64,000 nt of DNA from Isoperla grammatica (GCA_945910005.1 OX246744.1:40682906-40746905), one strand, 5' to 3'; positions 20,401 through 33,812 are shown, counted from the stretch's first letter. The notes: generated from the sequence alone by a model not told the origin. Numbers and translations: made by a program.

Positions 20401-23400
20401 GGGACTCTCGACCTCCGAGTGGAGGTCAGGAAACATGACCTCCGTGTACTCACCCTGAGCTCCCCACCCCTGTTGACCGCCACGTGTATCCACTGCCCCG
20501 CGACGGCCTCCACGGGACTCTCGACTTCCGAGTGGAGGTCAGACAACATGGCCTCCGTGTACTCACCCTGAGCTCCCCGCCCCTGTTGACCGCCACGTGT
20601 ATCCATTGCCCTGCGACGGCCTCCAGGGTACACTCGACCTCCGAGTGGAGGTCAGACAACATGTCCTCCGTGTACTCACCCTGAGCTCCCCGCCCCTGTT
20701 GACCGCCACGTGTATCCATGCCCCGCGACGGCCTCCAGGGGACTCTCGACCTCCGAGTGGAGGTCAGACAACATGACCTCCGTGTACTCACCCTGAGCTC
20801 CCCGCCCCTGTTGACCGCCACGAGTATCCACTGCCCCGCGACGGCCTCCACGGGACTCTCGACCTCCGAGTGGAGGTCAGACAACATGACCTCCGTGTAC
20901 TCACCCTGAGCTCCCCGCTCCTGTTGACCGCCACGTGTATCCACTGCCCCGCGACGGCCTCCAGGGGACTCTTGCCCTCCGAGTGGAGGTCAGACAACAT
21001 GGCCTCCGTGTACTCACCCTGAGCTCCTCGCCCCTGTTGACCGCCACGTGTATCCACTGCCCCGCGACGGCCTCCACGGGACTCTCGACCTCCGAGTGGA
21101 GGTCAGACAACATGGTCTCCGTGTACTCACCCTGAGCTCCTCGCCCCTGTTGACCGCCACGTGTATCCACTGCCCCGCGACGGCCTCCACGGGACTCTCG
21201 ACCTCCGAGTGGAGGTCAGACAACATGACCTCCGTGTACTCACCCTGAGCTCCCCGCTCCTGTTGACCGCCACGTGTATCCACTGCCCCGCGACGGCCTC
21301 CAGGGGACTCTTGCCCTCCGAGTGGAGGTCAGACAACATGACCTCCGTGTACTCACCCTGAGCTCCCCGCCCCTGTTGACCGCCACGTGTATCCACTGCC
21401 CCGCGACGGCCTCCACGGGACTCTCGACCTCCGAGTGGAGGTCAGACAACATGACCTCCGTGTACTCACCCTGAGCTCCTCGCCCCTGTTGACCGCCACG
21501 TGTATCCACTGCCCCACGACGTCCTCCAGGGGACTCTCGACCTCCGAGTGGAGGTCAGACAACATGACCTCCGTGTACTCACCCTGAGCTCCCCGCCCCT
21601 GTTGACTGCCACGTGTATCCACTGCCCCGCGACGGCCTCCACGGGACTCTCGACATCCAAGTGGAGGTCAGACAACATGACCTCCGTGAACTCACCCTGA
21701 GCTCCCCGCCCCTGTTGACTGCCACGTGTATCCACTGCCTCGCGACGGCCTCCTGGGGACTCTTGACCTCCAAGTGGAGGTCAGACTACATGGCCTCCGT
21801 GTACTCACCCTGAGCTCCCCGCCCCTGTTGACCGCCACGCTTATCCACTGCCCCGCGACGGCCTCCATGGGACTCTCGCCCTCCGAGTGGAGGTCAGACA
21901 ACATGGCCTCCGTGTACTCACCCTGAGCTCCCCGCCCCTGTTGACCGCCACGTGTATCCACTGCCCCGCGACGGCCTCCATGGGACTCTCGCCCTCCGAG
22001 TGAAGGTCAGACAACATGGCCTCCGTGTACTCACCCTGAGCTCCCCGCCCCTGTTGACCGCCACGTGTATCCACTGCCTCGCGACGGCCTCCAGGGGACT
22101 CTCACCTCCAAGTGGAGGTCAGACAACATGACCTCTGTGTACTCACCCTGAGCTCTCCGCCCCTGTTGACCGCAACGTGGATCCACTGCCCCGCGACGGA
22201 ATCCAGATGACTCTCGACCTCCAAGTGGAGGTCACACAACATGGCCTCCGTGTACTGAGCTCCCCGCCCCTGTTGACCGCCACGTGTATCCACTGCCCCG
22301 CGACGTCCTCCAGGGGACTCTTGCCCTCCGAGTGAAGGTCAGACAACATTACCTCCGTGTACTCACCCTGAGCTCCCCGCCCCTGTTGACCGCCACGTGT
22401 ATCCACTGCCCAACGACGGCCTCCACGGGACTCTTGACCTCCGTGTGGATGTCAGACAACATGGCCTACGTGTACTCACCCTAAGCTCCCCGCCCCTGTT
22501 GACTGCCACGTGTATCCACTGCCCCGCGACGGCCTCCAGGGGACTCTCAACCTCCGAGTGGAGGTCAGACAACATGACCTCCGTGTACTCACCCTGAGCT
22601 CCCCGCCCCTGTTGACCGCCACGTGTATCCACTGCCCCGCGACGGCCTCCAGGGGACTCTCGACCTCCGAGTGGAGGTCAGACAACATGACCTCCGTGTA
22701 CTCACCCTGAGCTCCTCGCCCCTGTTGACCGCCACGTGTATCCACTGCCTCGCGACGGCCTCCAGGGGACTCTCAACCTCCGAGTGGAGGTCAGACAACA
22801 TGACCTCCGTGTACTCACCCTGAGCTCCTCGCCCCTGTTGACCGCCACGTGTATCCACTGCCCCGCGACGGCCTCCACGGGACTCTCGACCTCCGAGTGG
22901 AGGTCACACAACATGGCCTCCGTGTACTCACCCTGAGCTCCCCGCCCCTGTTGACCGCCACGTGTATCCACTGCCCGCGACGGCCTCCACGGGACTCTCG
23001 AACTCCAAGTGGAGGTTAGACCACATGACCTCCATGTACTCACTCTGAGCTCCCCGCCCCTGTTGACCGCCACGTGTATCCACTGCCCCGCGACGGCCTC
23101 CAGGGGACTCTCAACCTCCGAGTGGAGGTCAGACAACATGACCTCCGTGTACTCACCCTGAGCTCCCCGCCCCTGTTGACCGCCACGTGTATCCACTGCC
23201 CCGCGACGGCCTCCAGGGGACTCTCAACCTCCGAGTGGAGGTCGGATTACATGACCTCCGTGTACTCACCCTGAGCTCCTCGCCCCTGTTGACCGCCACG
23301 TGTATCCACTGCCCCGCGACGGCCTCCACGGGACTCTCGACCTCCGAGTGGAGGTCACACAACATGGCCTCCGTGTACTCACCCTGAGCTCCCCGCCCCT

Positions 23401-26400
23401 GTTGACTGCCACGTGTATCCACTGCCCGCGACGGCCTCCACGGGACTCTCGAACTCCAAGTGGAGGTTAGACCACATGACCTCCATGTACTCACTCTGAG
23501 CTCCCTGCCCCTGTTGACCGCCACGTGTATCCACTGCCCCGCAACGGCCTCCACGGGACTCTCGCGTTCCGAGTGGAGGTCAGACAACATGACCTCCGTG
23601 TACTCACCCTGAGCTCCCTGCCCCTGTTGACCGCCACGTGTATCCACTGCCCCGCGACGGCCTCCAGGGGACTCTTGCCCTCCGAGTGCAGACAACATGA
23701 CCTCCGTGTACTCACCCTGAGCTCCCCGCCCCTGTTGACCGCCACGTGGATCCACTGCCCCGCGACGGCCTCCAGGGGTCTCTTGCCCTCCGAGTGGAGG
23801 TCAGACAACATGGCCTCCGTGTACTCACCCTGAGCTCCTCGCCCCTGTTGACCGCCACGTGTATCCACTGCCCCGCGACGGCCTCCACGGGACTCTCGAC
23901 CTCCGAGTGGAGGTCAGACAACATGACCTCCGTGTACTCACCCTGAGCTCCTCGCCCCTGTTGACCGCCACGTGTATTGATTGCCCCGCGACGGCCTCCA
24001 GGGGACTCTCGACCTCCGAGTGGAGGTCAGACAACATGACCTCCGTGTACTCACCCTGAGCTCCCTGCCCCTGTTGAGCGCCACGTGTATCCACTGCTCC
24101 GCGACGGCCTCCACGGGACTCTCGACCTCCGAGTGGAAGTCAGACATGCAACATGGCCTCCGTGTACTCACCCTGAGCTCCTCGCCCCTGTTGACCGCCA
24201 CGTGTATCCACTGCCCCGCGACAGCTTCCAGGGGACTCTCGACCTCCGAGTGGAAGTCTGACAACATGACCTCCGTGAACTCACCCTGAGCTCCCCGCCC
24301 CTGTTGACCGCCATGTGTATCCACTGCCCCGCGACGGCCTCCACGGGACTCTCGACCTCCGAGTGGAGGTCAGACAACATGGCCTCCGTGTTCTCACCCT
24401 GAGCTCTTCGCCCCTGTTGACTGCCACGTGTATCCACTGCCCCGCGACGGCTCCCACGGGACTCTCGACCTCCGAGTGGAGGTCAGACAACATGGCCTCC
24501 GTGTACTCACCCTGAGCTCCCCGCCCCTGTTGACCGCCACGTGTATCCACTGCCCCGCGACGGCCTCCACGGGACTCTTGCCCTCCGAGTGGAAGTCAGA
24601 CATGCAACATGGCCTCCGTGTACTCACCCTGAGCTCCTCGCCCCTGTTGACCGCCACGTGTATCCACTGCCCCGCGACAGCTTCCAGGGGACTCTCGACC
24701 TCCGAGTGGAGGTCAGACAACATGACCTCCGTGTACTCACCCTGAGCTACCCGCCCCTGTTGACCGCCATGTGTATCCACTGCCCCGCGACGGCCTCCAC
24801 GGGACTCTCGACCTCCGAGTGGAGGTCAGACAACATGGCCTCCGTGTTCTCACCCTGAGCTCTTCGCCCCTGTTGACTGCCACGTGTATCCACTGCCCCG
24901 CGACGGCTCCCACGGGACTCTCGACCTCCGAGTGGAGGTCAGACAACATGGCCTCCGTGTACTCACCCTGAGCTCCCCGCCCCTGTTGACCGCCACGTGT
25001 ATCCACTGCCCCGCGACGGCCTCCACGGGACTCTCGACCTCCGAGTGGAGGTCAGACAACATGGCCTCCGTGTACTCACCCTGAGCTCCTCGCCCCTGTT
25101 GACCTCCACGTGTATCCACTGCCCCGCGACGGCCTCCAGATGACTCTCAACCTCCAAGTGGAGGTCAGACAACATGACCTCCGTGTACTCACCCTGAGCT
25201 CCCCGCCCCTGTGACCGCCACGTGTATCCATGCCCCGCGACGGCCTCCACGGGACTCTCGACCTCCGAGTGGAGGTCATACAACATGGCCTCCGTGTACT
25301 GAGCTCCCCGCCCCTGTTGACCGCCACGTGTATCCACTGCCCCGCGACGTCCTCCAGGGGACTCTTGCCCTCCGAGTGGAGGTCAGACAACATGACCTCC
25401 GAGTGGAGGTCAGACAACATGACCTCCATGTACTCACCCTGAGCTCCCCGCCCCTGTTGACCGCCACGTGTATCCACTGCCTCGCGACGGCCTCCAGGGG
25501 ACTCTCACCTCCAAGTGGAGGTCAGACAACATGACCTCTGTGTACTCACCCTGAGCTCTCCGCCCCTGTTGACCGCAACGTGTATCCACTGCCCCGCGAC
25601 GGCCTCCGGGGGACTCTTGCCCTCCGAGTGGAGGTCAGACAACATGGCCTCCGTGTACTCACCCTGAGCTCCCCGCCTCTGTTGACCGCCACGTGTATCC
25701 ACTGCCCCGCGACGGCCTCCAGGGGACTCTCGACCTCCGAGTGGAAGTCTGACAACATGACCTCCGTGAACTCACCCTGAGCTCCCCGCCCCTGTTGACC
25801 GCCACGTGGATCCACTGCCCCGCGACGGCCTCCAGATGACTCTCGACCTCCAAGTGGAGGTCATACAACATGGCCTCCGTGTACTGAGCTCCCCGCCCCT
25901 GTTGACCGCCACGTGTATCCACTGCCCCGCGACGTCCTCCAGGGGACTCTTGCCCTCCGAGTGAAGGTCAGACAACATTACCTCCGTGTACTCACCCTGA
26001 GCTCCCTGCCCCTGTTGACCGCCACGTGTATCCACTGCCCCGCGACGGCCTCCACGGGACTCTTGCCCTCCGAGTGGAAGTCAGACAACATGGCCTCCGT
26101 GTACTCACCCTGAGCTCCCCGCCCCTGTTGACCGCCACGTGTATCCACTGCCCCGCGACGGCCTCCACGGGACTCTTGCCCTCCGAGTGGAAGTCAGACA
26201 ACATGACCTCCGTGTACTCACCCTGAGCTCCCCGCCCCTGTTGACCGCCACGTGTATCCACTGCCCAACGACGGCCTCCAGGGGACTCTCAACCTCCGAG
26301 TGGAGGTCAGACAACATGACCTCCGTGTACTCACCCTGAGCTCCCCGCCCCTGTTGACCGCCACGTGTATCCACTGCCCCGCGACGGCCTCCAGGGGACT

Positions 26401-29400
26401 CTCGACCTCCGAGTGGAGGTCAGACAACATGACCTCCGTGTACTCACCCTGAGCTCCCCGCCCCTGTTGACCGCCACGTGTATCCACTGCCCCGCGACGG
26501 CCTCCAGGGGACTCTCAACCTCCGAGTGGAGGTCAGACAACATGACCTCCGTGTACTCACCCTGAGCTCCCCGCCCCTGTTGACCGCCACGTGTATCCAC
26601 TGCCCCGCGACGGCCTCCAGGGGACTCTCAACCTCCGAGTGGAGGTCTGACAACATGGCCTCCGTGTACTCACCCTGAGCTCCCCGCCCCTGTTGACCGC
26701 CACGTGTATCCACTGCCCCGCGACGGCCTCCACGGGACTCTCGACCTCCGAGTGGAGGTCACACAACATGGCCTCCGTGTACTCACCCTGGGGACGCTGA
26801 ATAGCGCCGAATGGAACAACGCCGAATCGATCGTGTGTACTGCACTTTCAAGTATAATCCTAACCCAAAAAAGTAGACCTTGTAACCTGGAACAACGCCG
26901 AATCTTTTTCGGCGTTAATCCACCGGAACAACGCCGAATCTTTTTCGGTGTTAATCCACCGGAACAGCGCCGAATCTTTTTCGGCGTTAATCCACCGGAA
27001 CAACGCCGAATCTTTTTCGGCTTAAATCCACCGGAAGAACGCCGAATATTTTTTGGCTTAAATCCACCGGAACAACGCCGAATCTTTTTCGGCGTTAATC
27101 CACCGGAACAACGCCGAATACTTTTCGGCTTAAATCCACCGGAAGAACGCCGAATCTTTTTAGGCGTTAATCCACCGGAAGAACGCCGAATCTTTTTCGG
27201 CGTTAATCCACCGGAACATCGCCGAATCTTTTTCGGCGTAAATCCACCGGAACAACGCCGAATCTCAAAGTGTTGGTTATAATTCTTTTCAAGAGAAATG
27301 TTTTTAGGTTCGTCCATACATTCTACTCACTGCACCGTACAAACCGTGTATTACACAGAAAATGATTCGGCGTTGGTCCAGTGGATTTACGCCGAAAAAG
27401 ATTCGGCGTTGTTCCGGTGGATTTACGCCGAAAAAGATTCGGCGTTGTTCCGGTGGATTTACGCCGAAAAAGATTCGACGTTGTTCCGGTGGATTAACGC
27501 CGAAAAAGTTTCGGCGTTGTTCCGGTGGATAAACGCCGAAAAAGATTCGGCGCTGTTCCGCTGGATTTACACCGAAAAAGATTCGGTGTTGTTCCGGTGG
27601 ATTAACGCCGAAAAAGATTCGGCGCTGTTCCGCTGGATTTACACCGAAAAAGATTCGGCGTTGTTCCGGTGGATTAACGCCGAAAAAGATTCGGCGTTGT
27701 TCCAGGTTACAAGGTCTACTTTTTTGGGTTAGGATTATACTTGAAAGTGCAGTACACACGATCGATTCGGCGTTGTTCCATTCGGCGCTATTCAGGCTCC
27801 CCCTCACCCTGAGCCTCCCGCCCCTGTTGACCGCCACGTGTATCCACTGCCCCGCGACGGCCTCCACGGGACTCTCGACCTCCGAGTGGAGGTCACACAA
27901 CATGGCCTCCGTGTACTCACCCTGAGCCTCCCGCCCCTGTTGACCGCCACGTGTATCCACTGCCCCGCGACGGCCTCCACGGGACTCTCGCCCTCCGAGT
28001 GCAGACAACATGACCTCCGTGTACTCACCCTGAGCTCCCCGCCCCTGTTGACCGCCACGTGGATCCACTGCCCCGCGACGGCCTCCACGGGACTCTCGCC
28101 CTCCGAGTGCAGACAACATGACCTCCGTGTACTCACCCTGAGCTCCCCGCCCCTGTTGACTGCCACGTGTATCCACTGCCCCGCGACGGCCTCCAGGGGA
28201 CTCTTGCCCTCCGAGTGCAGACAACATGACCTCCGTGTACTCACCCTGAGCTCCCCGCCCCTGTTGACCGCCACGTGGATCCACTGCCCCGCGACGGCCT
28301 CCAGGGGTCTCTTGCCCTCCGAGTGGAGGTCAGACAACATGGCCTCCGTGTACTCACCCTGAGCTCCTCGCCCCTGTTGACCGCCACGTGTATCACTGCC
28401 CCGCGACGGCCTCCAGGGGACTCTTGACCTCCGAGTGGAGGTCAGACAACATGACCTCCGTGTACTCACCCTGAGCTCCCCGCCCCTGTTGACCGCCACG
28501 TGTATTGATTGCCCCGCGACGGCCTCCAGGGGACTCTCGACCTCCGAGTGGAGGTCAGACAACATGACGTCCGTGTACTCACCCTGAGCTCCCTGCCCCT
28601 GTTGACCGCCACGTGTATCCACTGCTCCGCGACGGCCTCCACGGGACTCTCGACCTCCGAGTGGAGGTCAGACAACATGGCCTCCGTGTACTCACCCTGA
28701 GCTCCCCGCCCCTGTTGACCGCCACGTGTATCCACTGCTCCGCGACGGCCTCCACGGGACTCTCGACCTCCGAGTGGAGGTCAGACAACATGGCCTCCGT
28801 GTACTCACCCTGAGCTCCTCGCCCCTGTTGACCGCCACGTGTATCCACTGCCCCGCGTCGGCCTCCAGATGACTCTCAACCTCCAAGTGGAGGTCAGACA
28901 ACATGACCTCCGTGTACTCACCCTGAGCTCCCCGCCCCTGTGACCGCCACGTGTATCCATGCCCCGCGACGGCCTCCACGGGACTCTCGACCTCCGAGTG
29001 GAGGTCAGACAACATGGCCTCCGTGTACTCACCCTGAGCTCCCCGCCCCTGTTGACCGCCACGTGTATCCACTGCCCCGCGACGGCCTCCAGGGGACTCT
29101 TGCCCTCCGAGTGGAAGTCAGACATGCAACATGGCCTCCGTGTACTCACCCTGAGCTCCTCGCCCCTGTTGACCGCCACGTGTATCCACTGCCCCGCGAC
29201 AGCCTCCAGGGGACTCTCGACCTCCGAGTGGAAGTCTGACAACATGACCTCCGTGAACTCACCCTGAGCTCCCCGCCCCTGTTGACCGCCACGTGTATCA
29301 ACTGCCCCGCGACGGCTCCCACGGGACTCTCGACCTCCGAGTGGAGGTCAGACAACATGGCCTCCGTGTACTCACCCTGAGCTCCCCGCCCCTGTTGACC

Positions 29401-32400
29401 GCCACGTGTATCCACTGCCCCGCGACGGCCTCCACGGGACTCTCGACCTCCGAGTGGAGGTCAGACAACATGGCCTCCGTGTACTCACCCTGAGCTCCTC
29501 GCCCCTGTTGACCGCCACGTGTATCCACTGCCCCGCGACGGCCTCCAGATGACTCTCAACCTCCAAGTGGAGGTCAGACAACATGACCTCCGTGTACTCA
29601 CCCTGAGCTCCCCGCCCCTGTGACCGCCACGTGTATCCATGCCCCGCGACGGCCTCCACGGGACTCTCGACCTCCGAGTGGAGGTCATACAACATGGCCT
29701 CCGTGTACTGAGCTCCCCGCCCCTGTTGACCGCCACGTGTATCCACTGCCCCGCGACGTCCTCCAGGGGACTCTTGCCCTCCGAGTGGAGGTCAGACAAC
29801 ATGACCTCCGAGTGGAGGTCAGACAACATGACCTCCATGTACTCACCCTGAGCTCCCCGCCCCTGTTGACCGCCACGTGTATCCACTGCCCCGCGACGGC
29901 CTCCACGGGACTCTCGACCTCCGAGTGGAGGTCAGACAACATGGCCTCCGTGTACTCACCCTGAGCTCCCCGCCCCTGTTGACCGCCACGTGTATCCACT
30001 GCCCCGCGACGACCTCCACGGGACTCTCGACCTCCGAGTGGAGGTCAGACAACATGACCTCCGAGTGGAGGTCAGACAACATGACCTCCATGTACTCACC
30101 CTGAGCTCCCCGCCCCTGTTGACCGCCACGTGTATCCACTGCCCCGCGACGGCCTCCACGGGACTCTCGACCTCCGAGTGGAGGTCAGACAACATGGCCT
30201 CCGTGTACTCACCCTGAGCTCCTCGCCCCTGTTGACCGCCACGTGTATCCACTGCCCCGCAACAGCCTCCACGGGACTCTCGACCTCCGAGTGGAGGTCA
30301 GACAACATGGCCTCCGTGTACTCACCCTGAGCTACCAGCCCCTGTTGACCGCCACGTGTATCCACTGACCCGCGACGGCCTCCAGGGGACTCTTGCCCTC
30401 CGAGTGGAGGTCAGACAACATGACCTCCGTGTACTCACCCTGAGCTCCCCGCCCCTGTTGATTGCCACGTGTATCCACTGCCCCGCGACGGCCTCCACGG
30501 GACTCTCGACCTCCGAGTGGAGGTCAGACAACATGGCCTCCGTGTACTCACCCTGAGCTACCAGCCCCTGTTGACCGCCACGTGTATGCACTGCCCCGCG
30601 ACAGCCTCCAGGGGACTCTTGCCCTCCGAGTGGAGGTCAGACAACATGACCTCCGTGTACTCACCCTGAGCTGCCCGCCCCTGTTGACTGCCACGTGTAT
30701 CCACTGCCCCGCGACGGCCTCCACGGGACTCTCGACCTCCAAGTGGAGGTCAGACAACATGACCTCCGTGTACTCACCCTGAGCTCCCCACCCCTGTTGA
30801 CCGCCACGTGTATCCACTGCCCCGCAACGGCCTCCAGAGGACTCTCGACCTCCAAGTGGAGGTCAGACAACATGACCTCCGTGTACTCACCCTGAGCTTC
30901 CTGCCCCTGTTGACTGCCACGTGTATCCACTGCCTTGCGACGGCCTCCACGGGACTCTCGCCCTCCGAGTGGAGGTCAGACAACATGACCCCCGTGAACT
31001 CACCCTGAGCTCCCCGCCCCTGTTGACCGCCACGTGGATCCACTGCCCCGCGACGGCCTCCAGATGGTTCTCGACCTCCAAGTGGAGGTCAGACAACATG
31101 ACCTCCGTGTACTCACCCTGAGCTTCCCGCCCCTGTGACCGCCACGTGTATCCATGCCCCGCGACGGCCTCCACGGGACTCTCGACCTCCGAGTGGAGAT
31201 CATACAACATGGCCTCCGTGTACTCACCCTGAGCTTCCCGCCCCTATTGACCGCCACGTATATCCACTGCCCCGCGACGGCCTCCACGGGACTCTCGACC
31301 TCCGAGTGGAGGTCAGACAACATGACCTCCGTGTACTCACCCTGAGCTCCCCACCCCTGTTGACCGCCACGTGGATCCACTGCCCCGCGACGGCCTCCAC
31401 GGGACTCTCGCCCTCCGAGTGGAGGTCAGACAACATGACCTCCATGTACTCACCCTGAGCTCCCCGCCCCTGTTGACCGCCACGTGTATCCACTGCCCCG
31501 CGACGGCCTCCACGGGACTCTCGCCCTCCGAGTGGAGGTCAGACAACATGACCTCCGTGTACTCACCCTGAGCTTCCCGCCCCTGTTGACCGCCACGTGG
31601 ATCCACTGCCCCGCGACGGCCTCCACGGGACTCTCGCCCTCCGAGTGGAGGTCAGACAACATGACCTCCATGTACTCACCCTGAGCTCCCCGCCCCTGTT
31701 GACCGCCACGTGTATCCACTGCCCCGCGACGGCCTCCACGGGACTCTCGACCTCCGGGTGGAGGTCAGACAACATGACCTCCGTGTTCTCACCCTGAGCT
31801 TCCCGCCCCTGTTGACAGCCACGTGTATCCACTGCCCCGCAACGGCCTCTACGGGACTCTCGACCTCCGAGTGGAAGTCAGACAACATGACCTCCGTGTT
31901 CTTACCCTGAGCTCCCCGCCCCTGTTGACCGCCACGTGTATCCACAGGGCCGCGACTGCCTCCAGGGGACTCTCGACCTCCAAGTGGAGGTCAGACAACA
32001 TGACCTCCGTGTACTCACCCTGAGCTACCAGCCCCTGTTGACCGCCACGTTGATCCACTGCCCCGCGACGGCCTCCACGGGACTCTCGACCTCCGAGTGG
32101 AGGTCAGACAACATGACCTCCGTGTACTCACCCTGAGCTCCCTGCCACTGTTGACCGCCACGTGTATCCACTGCCCCGCGACGGCCTCCAGGGGACTCTC
32201 GACCTCCGAGTGGAAGTCAGACAACATAACCTCCTTGTACTCACCCTGAGCTCCTCGCCCCTGTTGACCGCCACGTGTATCCACTGCCCCGCGACGGCCT
32301 CCAGGGGACTCTCGACCTCCGAGTGGAGGTCAGGCAACATGGCCTCCGTGTACTCACCCTGAGCTCCCCGCCCCTGTTGACCGCCACGTGTATCCACTGC

Positions 32401-33035
32401 CCCGCGACGGCCTCCAGGGGACTCTCGACCTCCGAGTGGAGGTCAGACAACATGACCTCCGTGAACTCACCCTGAGCTCCCCGCCCCTGTTGACCGCCAC
32501 GTGTATCCACTGCCCCGCGACGGCCTCCACGGGACTCTCGCTCTCCGAGTGGAGGTCAGACAACATGACCTCCGTGTACTCACCCTGAGCTCCCCACCCC
32601 TGTTGACCGCCACGTGTATCCACTGCCCCGCGACGGCCTCCAGGGGACTCTCGACCTCCGAGTGGAGGTCAGGCAACATGGCCTCCGTGTACTCACCCTG
32701 AGCTCCCCGCCCCTGTTGACCGCCACGTGTATCCACTGCCCCGCGACGGCCTCCACGGGACTCTCAACCTCCGAGTGGAGGTCAGACAACATGGCCTCCG
32801 TGTACTCACCCTGAGCTCCCCGCCCCTGTTGACCGCCACGTGTATCCACTGCCCCGCGACGGCCTCCAGGGGACTCTCGACCTCCGAGTGGAGGTCAGGC
32901 AACATGGCCTCCGTGTACTCACCCTGAGCTCCCCGCCCCTGTTGACCGCCACGTGTATCCACTGCCCCGCGACGGCCTCCACGGGACTCTCGCCCTCCGA
33001 GTGGAGGTCAGACAACATGGCCTCCGTGTACTCAC
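17486..33035 (-). repeat. 113-bp array B: copies of LamG2 exon 3' part plus 5' splice site
   Basis: Roughly 128 units of 113 bp, excluding the inserted foldback element. On the minus strand each unit reads as the exon coding for EYTEVML, then DLHSEVESPVEAVAGQWIH and VAVNRGGELR, followed by AGG/GTGAGT, the genuine donor. Relative to the real exon the unit lacks about 34 bp between EVML and DLHS. At least eight units lack 6 bp (near 17761, 17867, 17974, 18421, 22254, 25297, 25886, 29708), which destroys the donor. Each intact unit also carries CACGTG. The period is not a multiple of three. The many open frames on both strands are repeat artefacts. Confidence 0.95.
26790..27802. mobile_element. 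Hairpin-rich foldback element with 8-bp target duplication
   Basis: The ends are GGGGACGCTGAATAGCGCC and the reverse complement of GGGGAGCCTGAATAGCGCC. The inverted repeat continues almost perfectly for over 110 bp and then through subterminal arrays. Those arrays repeat CCGGAACAACGCCGAATC plus TTTTTCGGCGTTAATC, so each unit contains a CGCCGAA/TTCGGCG hairpin. Arms of about 470 bp surround a centre of about 90 bp. The octamer CTCACCCT flanks both sides (26782-26789 and 27803-27810) and occurs once in an uninterrupted array unit. An 8-bp duplication fits hAT, P or Merlin superfamilies. No transposase is present. Confidence 0.93.
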
Positions 33036-33248
33036 CCTGAGCTCCCCGCCCCTGTTGACCGCCACGTGGATCCACTGCCCCGCGACGGCCTCCAGGGGAC
33101 TCTCGACCTCCGAGTGGAGGTCAGCGCCGTAGGTCCGCAGCTTGATGCGACCTCGCTCCAACATCACCTCCGTGTATTCGTCGGAGTTTTCCCCCGGCAT
33201 CAGAAGCAACACACCGTCGATCGTGTCCAATCTCACAGCCACCTCTAC
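33036..33248 (-). CDS. Exon: LamG2 first half
   Basis: Phase 0 to phase 0, 71 codons. The acceptor CATCTCCAG/GTAGAG is the only in-phase AG I found; its pyrimidine tract is weak. It encodes VEVAVRLDTIDGVLLLMPG, then DEYTEVMLERGRIKLRTYG, then DLHSEVESPLEAVAGQWIH and VAVNRGGELR. This is the LamG pattern of D-G-hydrophobic strand, E-x-G-R-I and G-x-W-x-x-V. Donor AGG/GTGAGT. Its 3' part is the source of the 113-bp array immediately downstream. Confidence 0.85.
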
Positions 33249-33665
33249 CTGGAGATGCAACGTGTACGAATCATGTAGTCCCTCATGTTTCACTCCGGAC
33301 GTGATGCTTTCAGGCAACATTACATTTAGATTTGTTTATTTTTACCTATATTTCATAGAAAAATAAGCTTTATAAAAACATAAAATACCCCATAAAGTTG
33401 ACAATTCAAAAAAGAATCCCCAAAAGTTTAAAAAGAAATTTGAAAAAGGCTAGAACGTCAAGAAAAAATCATGGAAAAAATGTGACCGAAAATAAATTAA
33501 AAATTGTATTTTTATACGAATTTGGGTTCTATCACAAATCTGCAATTTGGTAAATATGGACACCTCAAAATTTTACAAATTGTACAAAACATGGCAGTGG
33601 GTTAATTATTTTATTGAGGGCAGTATTTCTATTAGTTGAGTATCAGTGTTTACGTATGACCGTAC

Positions 33666-33812
33666 CAGCCAGTGGTCCTCGTTGACGGGGCACGAGGCCT
33701 CAATGAAAGCTCCGTCAGCAAAGTGTCGGAAACCCTCCTCGACATTCCTGTCTGTCGTCTCGTAGTGGACATTGGAGGCGTCATACGGCGCCACTCCAGC
33801 GTTGTTGGCCTT
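33666..33812 (-). CDS. Exon: LamG1-LamG2 linker and LamG2 start
   Basis: Phase 0 to phase 0, 49 codons, acceptor CTGTGTTTAG and donor GTACGG. It encodes KANNAGVAPYDASN ... RHFADGAFIEASCPV and ends in DHWL. FADGAFIEA resembles the first LamG strand (F-x-G-x-S/F-hydrophobic). The flanking introns are about 420 and 540 bp. The second holds a partial copy of the dispersed SINE-like tail at about 34262-34315. Confidence 0.82.

Noticed and set aside
17486..33035. Hundreds of overlapping open frames of about 60-330 codons on both strands
   Set aside because: They repeat with the 113-bp period and shift frame at each unit. Only the outermost unit joins a complete exon in correct phase.
33249..33320. 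Extension of the LamG2 first exon upstream (frame open to about 33320)
   Set aside because: The frame is open by chance, and the only AG that fits the phase 0 end of the preceding exon is at the CTCCAG border used here. Transcript data could change this.
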